A stretch of DNA of 64,000 bases from an uncultured beta proteobacterium. Lineage in GTDB: Bacteria; Pseudomonadota; Gammaproteobacteria; Burkholderiales; Burkholderiaceae_C. The stretch spans positions 31,847 through 95,846 of the forward strand of contig CAISLN010000022.1 in the NCBI GenBank assembly GCA_903886275.1, read 5' to 3'. Below are positions 9,427 to 17,141 of this stretch, in pieces. The translations under genes were made by a program, and so were the position numbers. Within the stretch, counting starts at the first letter, position 1, and every line of letters starts with the position of its first letter. Under the pieces are notes generated by a model that ran no database searches, was not told the origin of the DNA, and saw only the letters and a program-made list of their open reading frames with translations.

Positions 9427-11039
9427 GGCGTGTTTCTCAGAATAAATACGGCGGCACTCAGGGGCGGCAGTGGCACCGCGCCGCTCGCATCGAGCAGCAG
9501 GATTTGTCCGGCCTGCGCCGCCGGCCAGACCTGCTGCAGCCTGCTTCCCACAGGCAAGTCCTTCACCGGCACCAGCGCGGGCTTGTCGGCATAGTTGAGC
9601 AGCACCAGACTGGTCTCCTCTTGGGCCACGCGCGCAAACGACTGGCTCCAACCCTCCACCCGCACCGACCCATAGGAGCCGCTGCGCAGCGAGACATACT
9701 GGTTGCGCAGGGCAATCAGGCCACGGTAATAGCTCAGCAGAGAGTCCGGCGCGCCCTCCTCTCGCTCCACGTTATGGCTTGCCACATTGGCCGAGGGTTT
9801 GCGAAAGGGCGCGACCGTACTGAAGCCGGCCGCGCCAGAAGACCAGCTCATGGGTGTGCGCAGCCTGTGGTCGCCGCCCAGACCGGCGCCACCGGCCATG
9901 CCGATTTCTTCGCCGTAATAGACAAAGGGCGTGCCCGGCTCCAGCAGGTAACTGGCAGCGGCCAGTCGGTAGCGCGCCTCATCGCCCTGCAGGCGGTCCA
10001 TCAGGCGCTGGCCGGCAAAGGCATCGTGGTTGCTGGCGAACTGCGCCATGCCTGGGGGCGCCTTGTCAAAGTAATGGGCCACCTGCTCGATGGCGCCCGG
10101 GTTGCCCAGGGCGGCGCTGACAAGGCGGTTGTTGTGGCCAAAGGCGAAGGATGAGCCACAGGAATTCTCAGCGCCAAAACCGATGGCATCGCCCGGCGCC
10201 TCGCACACCAGATAGCGCTTGGCATAGCCCTTGAGCAGGGCCTGCACATCGGCCATGGTGCGATGGCTTTGCTCTTGGCCTTCCCAGCCCATGGCGCTGT
10301 TTTCCACCAGATTTCCCACGGCGTCAAAGCGGAAACCATCCACGCCCCGGTTCAGCCAGAAGCGCAGGTTGTCGTGGTGCCAGGCCAGCACCTGCGGGTT
10401 GCGCAAATTGAACTCCGGCATCTGGTCGGAGAAGCCGGCAAAGTAGGCGCCAAAGTCGTCCGGGTACCAGGGGTTTTTGCCATAAATAGTCCAGCCCTTT
10501 GGCGCCGGGTCGGCCCAGACATACCAGTCGCGGTAGGGCCCGGTCTTCTTGGAGCGCGAGGCTTCAAACAGCGGATGGTCGGCGCCGCTGTGGTTAAGCG
10601 TGTAGTCCAGGATGATGCCTATGCCGCGTGCATGGGCTTGTTTCAAGAGTTCGTCCAAGTCGTCCAGCGTGCCGTAGTCGGGCTCGATGGCGCGGTAGTC
10701 CACCACCGCGTAGCCATGGTCCTGGTCCTGGCTCTTGAAGATGGGCATGAGCCAAAGGCCGCGCACACCGAGCGCTTGCAAATAGTCCAGGCGTTGGGTC
10801 AGGCCGCGCAAATCGCCCACGCCATCGCCGTCGCTGTCCTGGTAGGCGCGCACATAAATTTCCATGAACACACCCTGCTGCCAACCCTGCGCCAGCGTGC
10901 TGCCGGGGTCGGCCTGGGCCACTGCAGCCACATCGGCTGCAGTGAGGGCGCGGATGGCCTGCGCCGGAACGCCCGCACTGAAAGCACAGGCCCCCCAGAG
11001 CAGCAGCTTACGCAGGACAGGCAGACAGAGGTTCCGCAT
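9423..11039 (-). CDS. Secreted GH13 alpha-amylase-type glycosidase
   Basis: A 538-residue GH13 enzyme with a signal peptide (MRNLCLPVLRKLLLWGACAF, cleavage near VPA or AQA) and no lipobox. Catalytic regions are visible: GIGIILDYTLNHS, GVDGFRFDAVGNLVE (nucleophile Asp), LVCEAPGD (acid/base Glu) and FASNHDAF. QGVFMEIYVRAYQDSDGDG marks the first barrel strand. The start ATG at 11037-11039 overlaps the stop of the CBM41-like gene (ATGA); a longer frame upstream lies inside that gene and is discarded. It is closely similar to the downstream lipoprotein amylase, which suggests tandem duplication and division into soluble and anchored forms. Confidence 0.93.
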   Translation of the reverse strand: MRNLCLPVLRKLLLWGACAFSAGVPAQAIRALTAADVAAVAQADPGSTLAQGWQQGVFMEIYVRAYQDSDGDGVGDLRGLTQRLDYLQALGVRGLWLMPIFKSQDQDHGYAVVDYRAIEPDYGTLDDLDELLKQAHARGIGIILDYTLNHSGADHPLFEASRSKKTGPYRDWYVWADPAPKGWTIYGKNPWYPDDFGAYFAGFSDQMPEFNLRNPQVLAWHHDNLRFWLNRGVDGFRFDAVGNLVENSAMGWEGQEQSHRTMADVQALLKGYAKRYLVCEAPGDAIGFGAENSCGSSFAFGHNNRLVSAALGNPGAIEQVAHYFDKAPPGMAQFASNHDAFAGQRLMDRLQGDEARYRLAAASYLLEPGTPFVYYGEEIGMAGGAGLGGDHRLRTPMSWSSGAAGFSTVAPFRKPSANVASHNVEREEGAPDSLLSYYRGLIALRNQYVSLRSGSYGSVRVEGWSQSFARVAQEETSLVLLNYADKPALVPVKDLPVGSRLQQVWPAAQAGQILLLDASGAVPLPPLSAAVFILRNTP

Positions 11040-11476
11040 CACTTGCAGGGCGTCTCGGCGCGCGCGGCCTGTGCATCGGTCAGGCTGAAATAGGTCTTGC
11101 GGTCGCCGCTGTTGACCCATATTTCCTTGGTGGTCTTGCCGTCAAACTTCATGTCGCGTCCGCCCTGCTCCTTGGAGTCGCCCTGGTGGATGATGTAGTT
11201 GACATTGCCCGAGCTGCCGAACTCGGCCAGTGGCAGATGCCAATAGACACCGAATTCGCCCTTGCCGGTGGGCACCATGGGGCGCGCCCATTCAATGCCG
11301 GTCAAGGGAATGCCGGGGTTCTTCCAGGCATGCAGGCCCCAGCCGTCATAGTTGCCATCGCAGCGGCTGTAATTAACGCCGACATGACCCTCGGGCAGGG
11401 TCTGGGCCTGGGTTGCGAATGTCGTGCTGGCGACTGCAATCGCGCATAAGGCTTTCAAGAGTTTTACATTGCTCAT
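11039..11476 (-). CDS. Free-standing CBM41 (pullulanase-associated) starch-binding protein
   Basis: A 145-residue exported protein: a signal peptide (residues 1-24, cleavage near TQA) followed by one domain. The motif YDGWGLHAWKNPGIPLTGIE, the sequence GEFGVYWHLPLAE and NYIIHQGDSKEQG match the CBM41/PUD fold that precedes pullulanase catalytic domains and binds alpha-glucans through tryptophans. Here no catalytic domain is attached. It is coupled by an ATGA overlap to the secreted amylase gene, so a likely role is to hold starch or pullulan for these enzymes. The family assignment is from motif recall, without an alignment. Confidence 0.8.
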   Translation of the reverse strand: MSNVKLLKALCAIAVASTTFATQAQTLPEGHVGVNYSRCDGNYDGWGLHAWKNPGIPLTGIEWARPMVPTGKGEFGVYWHLPLAEFGSSGNVNYIIHQGDSKEQGGRDMKFDGKTTKEIWVNSGDRKTYFSLTDAQAARAETPCK

Positions 11477-11556
11477 CAGGGTCTCCTTTGGGGGTTAAGT
11501 GAAAGTGAACGCTGTTGCTTGCTTGTGCGAAAGGGGGCTTGTCTTGCGCATGTTCT

Positions 11557-12249
11557 TTATTCAAAGCCGGCGGGACGTAATGCATTGAGGCCCGCCCGAT
11601 CGATTTGAACAAAGCGAACAAAATTTGCCTCGTTGGCGTTGTAGCCGTCCAGATTCGTTTCTGTATATCTGGGCTGAACATGCAAGTTGCGCAATCCAAA
11701 GAACTCCATATCCTCTTGCGACAAGAGGTAGAACTTCTTTACCGAATAGGGAGGCAGTTTGGCAAACCAGCACATAAAACCATCGATGCCAATCTCTTTG
11801 TAAAACGCGCTTTCCAATGCAGACAGCCGTGTCCGCGATGCGGCTTGGTTGGCATCAAACCGGCTCGGCTCGACCTGTCCTAGGTAGCGCAGGTGGGTCA
11901 TGGTTCCGTGCCATCCGACGATTCCAATACCCGTGATGTACTTGTTGTTGGCTGCAGGAAAAATGTAATTTGCGCAGGAAGAAAGGCAGTATGTAGATAC
12001 TTCCACATCCATAGCGCGGCTACGGACATACCGTGCCATCTCAATCCCCGCTTCAACGTCTCCGCCGGTTGACGTGATGTGCAGTTTCTTGATGGTGCCC
12101 GATGAGGCCAATTCAACGAAACGCTTAGCAGACTCTTTGGTAATGAAACCATCAAATTCCAGCACGTCACCCGAAGCGAAAATCGCTGCTTCCTTGGTCG
12201 CAGCACAGCCGGCAAGCATTGCAACGACCAGTAACCAGAGAAATTGCAT
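11557..12249 (-). CDS. Lipoprotein with ClpP/crotonase-like fold (COG3904-like)
   Basis: A 230-residue predicted lipoprotein (MQFLWLLVVAMLAGCAATKE; LAGC lipobox). The body resembles the ClpP-like periplasmic family COG3904. ITSTGGDVEAGIEMARYVR is the oxyanion glycine region and helix, STYCLSSCANYIF places a serine where ClpP-fold proteases carry the nucleophile, and GWHG supplies a candidate histidine. The third catalytic residue is not clear. The start at 12247-12249 is 8 bp past the malG stop, which makes it part of the mal operon. A role in envelope proteolysis during starch use is speculative; it may be only a binding protein. Confidence 0.75.
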   Translation of the reverse strand: MQFLWLLVVAMLAGCAATKEAAIFASGDVLEFDGFITKESAKRFVELASSGTIKKLHITSTGGDVEAGIEMARYVRSRAMDVEVSTYCLSSCANYIFPAANNKYITGIGIVGWHGTMTHLRYLGQVEPSRFDANQAASRTRLSALESAFYKEIGIDGFMCWFAKLPPYSVKKFYLLSQEDMEFFGLRNLHVQPRYTETNLDGYNANEANFVRFVQIDRAGLNALRPAGFE

Positions 12250-12257
12250 CACCTGCC

Positions 12258-13148
12258 TTAGCCCTTGATGCCACCGGCGGTGAGGCCGGCGATCATCCAT
12301 TTCTGCGCCAGCATGAACACCACGGTGATGGGCAGGCCGGACAAAATCGCCACGGCCGCAAAGTCGCCCCACTTGAAGTTGTGCTCGGCCACAAACTTCT
12401 TGGTGCCCACGGCCAGCGTCAACTGCTTGTCGGTATTGAGCAAAATGGAGGCCACCGGGTATTCGATCAGCGTACCAATAAAGGACAGCAAAAACACCAC
12501 CACCAAAATCGGCACGGCCATGGGCAGCAGCACCAGGCGAAAGGCTTGCCAGGGGGTGGCGCCATCGACCTTGGCAGCTTCTTCCACCTCAAAAGGAATG
12601 GTGTCGTAATAGCCCTTGATGGTCCAGATGTGCATGGCGATGCCGCCCGAATAGGCCAACAGAAGTGCCCAGTGGCTGTCGATGCCAAAGGCCGGAAAGG
12701 CCACGCCCAGGCGGTCGAAGATGGCGTAAATGGCCACCAGCGCCAGCACCGCCGGAAACATCTGCATCAGCATCAGGCCGGTCAGCACCTGCTTGCGCCC
12801 GGAGAACTTCATGCGTGCCAGCGCATAGGCACCGGTGGTGGACAGCAGCAGCGTGATCAGGCCCGACAGCGTGGCCACCTTGACCGAGTTCCACAACCAG
12901 CGCAACACCGGCAACTCCGGCACCACCATGCGGCCGTCGGCCCCCTGGTAGGGCAGGCCCAGGGCGTAGCGCCAATGGTCCAGGCTGATGGTGTCGGGGA
13001 TCAGGCTGCCGGTGGCAAAGTTGCCGGGGCGAAACGAGACCGAGAGGATCACCAAAAACGGAAAGATCACGATCAGGCACAGCACAATGAGCGCCACATG
13101 GGCGCCCAGCACGCGCCAGCGCTGAGATTTATCAAGAACAATGGCCAT
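12258..13148 (-). CDS. malG: Maltodextrin ABC transporter permease MalG
   Basis: A 296-residue inner-membrane permease of the MalFGK2 type. Six hydrophobic segments are evident, starting with HVALIVLCLIVIFPFLVILS. The EAA loop that contacts MalK is EEAAKVDGATPWQAFRLVLLP. It ends with QKWMIAGLTAGGIKG, a typical MalG tail. It follows malF by 18 bp and pairs with it to form the translocation pore. Confidence 0.95.
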   Translation of the reverse strand: MAIVLDKSQRWRVLGAHVALIVLCLIVIFPFLVILSVSFRPGNFATGSLIPDTISLDHWRYALGLPYQGADGRMVVPELPVLRWLWNSVKVATLSGLITLLLSTTGAYALARMKFSGRKQVLTGLMLMQMFPAVLALVAIYAIFDRLGVAFPAFGIDSHWALLLAYSGGIAMHIWTIKGYYDTIPFEVEEAAKVDGATPWQAFRLVLLPMAVPILVVVFLLSFIGTLIEYPVASILLNTDKQLTLAVGTKKFVAEHNFKWGDFAAVAILSGLPITVVFMLAQKWMIAGLTAGGIKG

Positions 13149-13166
13149 GGAAATGTCTCCGCAGGA

Positions 13167-14702
13167 TTAGCGTTTGTCTTCCTGCGCAATGCGGGTAAAG
13201 CGCATCTGCAACAGGGTGATGGCGGCCACGATAAAGAAGATCACCGTGGAGATGGCCGAGGCCAGGGCGAACTGCTGGCCCGAGTCCTGGAAGGCGATGC
13301 GAAAGGTGTAGGACACCAGGATGTCGGTGGTGCCGGCCGGCACGGCAATGTCCAGAAAGTCCGGGCGACCCCCGGTGAGCAGGGTGATGAGCACGAAGTT
13401 GTTGAAGTTGAAGGCAAAGGAGGAGATCAGCAGGGGCGTGAGCGGCTTCAAAATCAGCGGCAGCGTGATCTCAAAAAAGTTGGTCACCGGCCCGGCGCCC
13501 GCCACGGCGGAGGCCTCGTAGAGGTCCGCCGGAATCGACTTGATCAGGCCGGTGCACACCACCATCATGTAGGGGAAACCGAGCCAGGTATTGACCAGCA
13601 AAATCATGGCCTTGGCCAAAAACGGGTCGGAGAACCAGGCCGGCTTGATGCCAAACAGCCCATCCAGAATCATGTTGATCTCGCCCAGGTTCTGGTTGAA
13701 CAGGCCCTTGAAGATCAGGATGGAAATAAAGCCCGGCACGGCGTAGGGCAGAAACAGCATGAACTGGTACAGCTTTTGGTAACGCAGGCTGTCCCAGTTC
13801 AGCAGCACGGCCAGCAGCATGCCCAGCGTGGCGGCAAACACCACCGTCAGGCTGGCAAAGCCCACGGTCCAGACGAAGATGCGCAAAAAGGGTTCGCTGA
13901 ATTTGGGGTCGGTAAAGATGCGCTGGTAATGGGCCAGGCCGACATTGACCTTGAAGCCCGGGGGCGCCTGCACGCCACTGTCGGTTTCAAAAAAGCCGGT
14001 GTCGAAATTGGCGTGAAACACCGCGCCGCTCTTGTGGTTGGTGAGCGTGCCGTCGGGCTTTTCCAGATACAAATTTTTCACCGCTGCAAATTCACGCAGC
14101 GAGGCCATGCGCAGGGACTCACCCGAGGGCAGTTTGACATCGAGCCGGCGCAGCAGGTCCTGCTGCGCCAGCACCTCCTTGAAGCCCAGCGGCTCGCCCT
14201 GCAACGCCTGGCCGGACTGCAGCATCTGCACCGTGAGGCGCTCGGTCTGGGCCAGGTCCAGGGGCGGGCTTAAAAAACGGTCGCTCGCATTTTCGGAATC
14301 GGTGAGCTGCAGGCGCAACTGCTGCGCGTCCTTGAAGAGCTGCAGGGTGTAGGCCTTGGCCGCTGCGTCCTGGTAGGTCTCATCGAGCAGGTACTGGCGT
14401 GCGCGCTCAAAATCCAGCAGGTTTTGCGAGCTGTAGTTGGTAAAGCCAATGGCCACCGTATAGACCATGGGGAAGACCACAAACACGGCGGCTGCCGCAA
14501 CGCCGGGAAACAGGTAGCGCAGCGCCAGGGTTTTGGCAGATGTATAGGTCCACAGGGCCAGGCTGGCAATCACCAGCAGCGTGCCCGCCAGCAGCCATTC
14601 ATGCGCCACATACAGCAGCATGACCAGGTACAGCATGGCCAGCAGCATGGCGCTCAAGACGGCAGGGCCTGCGTAGCGGCGACAGAGTGGGGTCAGTTTC
14701 AT
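13167..14702 (-). CDS. malF: Maltodextrin ABC transporter permease MalF
   Basis: A 511-residue permease, long because it has the large periplasmic P2 loop (about residues 90-270) that in enterobacterial MalF contacts the binding protein. Early transmembrane helices (residues 12-55 and 65-90) and further helices after 285 are visible. The EAA motif is YEASAVAGAGPVTNFFEITL near residue 400. It lies 75 bp downstream of malE and 18 bp upstream of malG. The P2 loop points to true maltose/maltodextrin-type systems rather than generic sugar permeases. Confidence 0.95.
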   Translation of the reverse strand: MKLTPLCRRYAGPAVLSAMLLAMLYLVMLLYVAHEWLLAGTLLVIASLALWTYTSAKTLALRYLFPGVAAAAVFVVFPMVYTVAIGFTNYSSQNLLDFERARQYLLDETYQDAAAKAYTLQLFKDAQQLRLQLTDSENASDRFLSPPLDLAQTERLTVQMLQSGQALQGEPLGFKEVLAQQDLLRRLDVKLPSGESLRMASLREFAAVKNLYLEKPDGTLTNHKSGAVFHANFDTGFFETDSGVQAPPGFKVNVGLAHYQRIFTDPKFSEPFLRIFVWTVGFASLTVVFAATLGMLLAVLLNWDSLRYQKLYQFMLFLPYAVPGFISILIFKGLFNQNLGEINMILDGLFGIKPAWFSDPFLAKAMILLVNTWLGFPYMMVVCTGLIKSIPADLYEASAVAGAGPVTNFFEITLPLILKPLTPLLISSFAFNFNNFVLITLLTGGRPDFLDIAVPAGTTDILVSYTFRIAFQDSGQQFALASAISTVIFFIVAAITLLQMRFTRIAQEDKR

Positions 14703-14776
14703 GGCAAAAAATAGATCAGCGGTTTACAGCGAGCACGCGCCACACTGGCAGGCGGCGGCGCGTCACGCGGCAAAAA

Positions 14777-15961
14777 TTACTTGGTCAGAATGCGCTTGGC
14801 AGCAGCATCCATGGCTTCTTTGGGGCTCTGGCGGCCTTCCATCACATTGCCCAGCGAAGACACCATGGCAGACCAGAAGCGGCCCATCTCGGGGTTGTTG
14901 GGCATGGGCTGGCCGTCCTGCGCCGAGGCCATGGTGGCGGCAATATTGGGATCGCTCTTGAGTTCGGCAAAGTAGGTCTTGTCGGCCGGGGCACCCAGCG
15001 ACTCGGCCTCGTTCAAGGTCTTCAAGCCCTTGGCCGTGAGCATGTAGTTTTCGATGAACTCCACCGCAAGATCTTTGTTCGGAGAGGCCTTGTTGACCAT
15101 GGCGCCCTTCACGCCGACAAAGGGCGCAGCCGCCTTGCCAGCGACCCGTGGGATCTTGGCCACACCAAAATCGATCTTGGCCTTGCGCAGGTTTTCCCAG
15201 GACCAGGGTCCATTGATCATCATGGCCACCTTGCCCTGCGCCATGGCGCCTTCCATTTCGGCATAGCCACTGCCTTCGGGCATGTACTTCTCGCGCAGCA
15301 GCTTGTTGAGCAGCTCCACGCCCTTGACCGCACCGGCATTGTTGACGCCGGTGTCGCTGGCGTCGTAACTGCCGTCGGCATTTTGTTTGAAGGCATAGCC
15401 GCCATTGGCCGCGAGCAGTGGCCAGGTGAAATAGGTGTTGGTGTAGTCCCAGAGAATGGCCTTCTTGCCCTGGGCCGACAGGCTCTTGTCCAGGACCATC
15501 ACCTCTTCAAAAGTCTTGGGCGGGGTCTTCACCAGGGCCTTGTTGTAGACCAGGGCCACCGCTTCCACGGTGTAGGGGTAGCCCCAGGTTTTGCCACCTA
15601 CCGTGAAGGCTTTCCAGGCCAGGGGATCGATGGCGGCCTGCATTTTTTTGCTCGGGTTCAGGGGCTGAATCAGGCCACCGGCAATCCATTCGCCGATGCG
15701 GTCATGGGCCCAGATCCAGATGTCCGGCCCCTTGCCGGCAGCGGCGGCCTGCTGGAACTTGCCAGGTCCGTCTTCGGGCGCCTCTACGGTAACCGCAACG
15801 CCGGTCTTCTTGGTGAACTCTTCACCAATTTTTTGCATGCCCTTGGCCCCGTCCACGCTGAACCAGATCAGCAGCTTGCCGGGTTCGGCGGCGTAGGCGG
15901 GCGCCAAGGCCAGTGCAGCAGCGATGGCCGAGAGTGCAAATAGTGTCTTGTGGTGTTTCAT
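14777..15961 (-). CDS. malE: Maltose/maltodextrin-binding protein MalE
   Basis: A 394-residue periplasmic solute-binding protein. The start at 15959-15961 gives a clean signal peptide MKHHKTLFALSAIAAALALA ending APAYA-AEPGK. MalE-type signatures include LLIWFSVDGAKGMQ, EDGPGKFQQAAAAGKGPDI, WAHDRIGEW, INGPWSWENL and, near the C-terminus, NPEMGRFWSAM. These match the E. coli MBP family closely, so maltose or maltodextrin is the expected ligand. The open frame extends 67 codons further upstream without conservation. Confidence 0.96.
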   Translation of the reverse strand: MKHHKTLFALSAIAAALALAPAYAAEPGKLLIWFSVDGAKGMQKIGEEFTKKTGVAVTVEAPEDGPGKFQQAAAAGKGPDIWIWAHDRIGEWIAGGLIQPLNPSKKMQAAIDPLAWKAFTVGGKTWGYPYTVEAVALVYNKALVKTPPKTFEEVMVLDKSLSAQGKKAILWDYTNTYFTWPLLAANGGYAFKQNADGSYDASDTGVNNAGAVKGVELLNKLLREKYMPEGSGYAEMEGAMAQGKVAMMINGPWSWENLRKAKIDFGVAKIPRVAGKAAAPFVGVKGAMVNKASPNKDLAVEFIENYMLTAKGLKTLNEAESLGAPADKTYFAELKSDPNIAATMASAQDGQPMPNNPEMGRFWSAMVSSLGNVMEGRQSPKEAMDAAAKRILTK

Positions 15962-16002
15962 CAGTGTCTCCTTCAGTGGTGCCACGCGGGCGATTAGGGA
16001 AT

Positions 16003-16030
16003 GGATAGCGAACGGATAGCAAATGGATAG
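16003..16030. repeat. Three GGATAG units at 11-bp spacing between malK and malE
   Basis: GGATAG occurs at 16003, 16014 and 16025 with similar flanks (A-T/C-GGATAG-C/G), an exact 11-bp period. It lies between the malK stop and the malE start. The function is unknown; it could be chance, or a binding or mRNA element. Confidence 0.6.
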
Positions 16031-16043
16031 GCATAAAGGCCGT

Positions 16044-17138
16044 TCAGATACAGCGCGACAAGGCCTGCCCCTGCGCATCAAACAGGTAGCAGCGCTGGGG
16101 TGGCAAGCGCAGATAGGCGCGGTCGCCCACTTCCAGGGTGTTTTCAGGCTCGGTGCGCGCAACCGTTTGCTTGCCGCCCTGCACCAGCAGGTGCAAATAG
16201 GTCACGTCGCCCAGGTGCTCGGCGGCGATCACCTCGCCCTGGGTCGCGTTCTCCAAGGGCTGCGCGCTGGCACCCAGATGCTCGGGTCTGACGCCCAGGG
16301 TCACGACACTGCCGGGGCTCAGCCGGCGGGCATCCACAGCGGCCGTGATGCGCTCCTTGCCAACGAGCTCCAGCGTGGCGCTGTGCTCCTGCGCCTCGAT
16401 CAAGGTCGCCTGGAAAAAATTCATGGTGGGCGAACCAATAAAGCCCGCCACAAACAGATTGACCGGCTCGCGGTACAACTGCATGGGCGTGCCCACCTGC
16501 TCTATGCGTCCGGCATTGAACACCACGATGCGGCTGGCCAGCGTCATGGCTTCGACTTGGTCATGGGTGACGTAGACCATGGTGGTTTTGAGCTCGCGGT
16601 GCAGGCGCGCCAGCTCCACGCGCATCTGCACCCGCAGCGAGGCATCCAGATTGGACAGCGGCTCATCGAACAAAAACACACCGGGCTTGCGCACAATGGC
16701 GCGGCCAATGGCCACCCGCTGGCGCTGGCCACCCGACAGCGCCTTGGGTTTGCGCTCCAGCAAAGGTTCGATTTGCAGGATGTCGGCCGCATGGTTCACG
16801 GCGCTGTCGATTTCCTGCTGGCTAAAACCAGCCAGTTTCAGGCCAAAGGCCATGTTTTTGGCCACCGTCATGTGCGGATACAGGGCGTAGCTCTGGAATA
16901 CCATGGCAATGCTGCGCTTGGCAGGCGGAATCTCGTTAACCAGCGCATCGCCGATGAACAGCTCGCCCGCCGTGATGTCTTCCAGGCCAGCAATGCAGCG
17001 CAGCATGGTGGACTTGCCACAGCCCGAGGGGCCGACAAAGACGATGAATTCACCGTCCTTGATTTCAAGGTCGATGCCATGCAGCACCGCCACATCACCA
17101 AAGGACTTGCGCAGTCCACGCATCAAAAGTTGAGCCAT
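16044..17138 (-). CDS. malK: Maltodextrin ABC transporter ATPase MalK
   Basis: A 364-residue ATPase of the MalK/UgpC group. Walker A is GPSGCGKST, the Q-loop region is MVFQSYALYPHMTV, the signature is LSGGQRQRVAIGRAIV, Walker B is VFLFDEPLSNLD, and the switch histidine is in MVYVTHDQVEAM. The C-terminal regulatory TOBE region (about residues 235-364) includes GVRPEHLG. It starts 3 bp after the alpha-glucosidase stop, so the two are translationally linked. It energises MalFG; possible inhibition by an EIIA-like partner cannot be judged here. Confidence 0.95.
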   Translation of the reverse strand: MAQLLMRGLRKSFGDVAVLHGIDLEIKDGEFIVFVGPSGCGKSTMLRCIAGLEDITAGELFIGDALVNEIPPAKRSIAMVFQSYALYPHMTVAKNMAFGLKLAGFSQQEIDSAVNHAADILQIEPLLERKPKALSGGQRQRVAIGRAIVRKPGVFLFDEPLSNLDASLRVQMRVELARLHRELKTTMVYVTHDQVEAMTLASRIVVFNAGRIEQVGTPMQLYREPVNLFVAGFIGSPTMNFFQATLIEAQEHSATLELVGKERITAAVDARRLSPGSVVTLGVRPEHLGASAQPLENATQGEVIAAEHLGDVTYLHLLVQGGKQTVARTEPENTLEVGDRAYLRLPPQRCYLFDAQGQALSRCI

Positions 17139-17141
17139 ACA

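Noticed and set aside
12219..14273. 684-codon plus-strand frame over malF and malG
   Set aside because: Opposite-strand shadow of two well-conserved permease genes; the product is His/Gln/Gly-rich without motifs.
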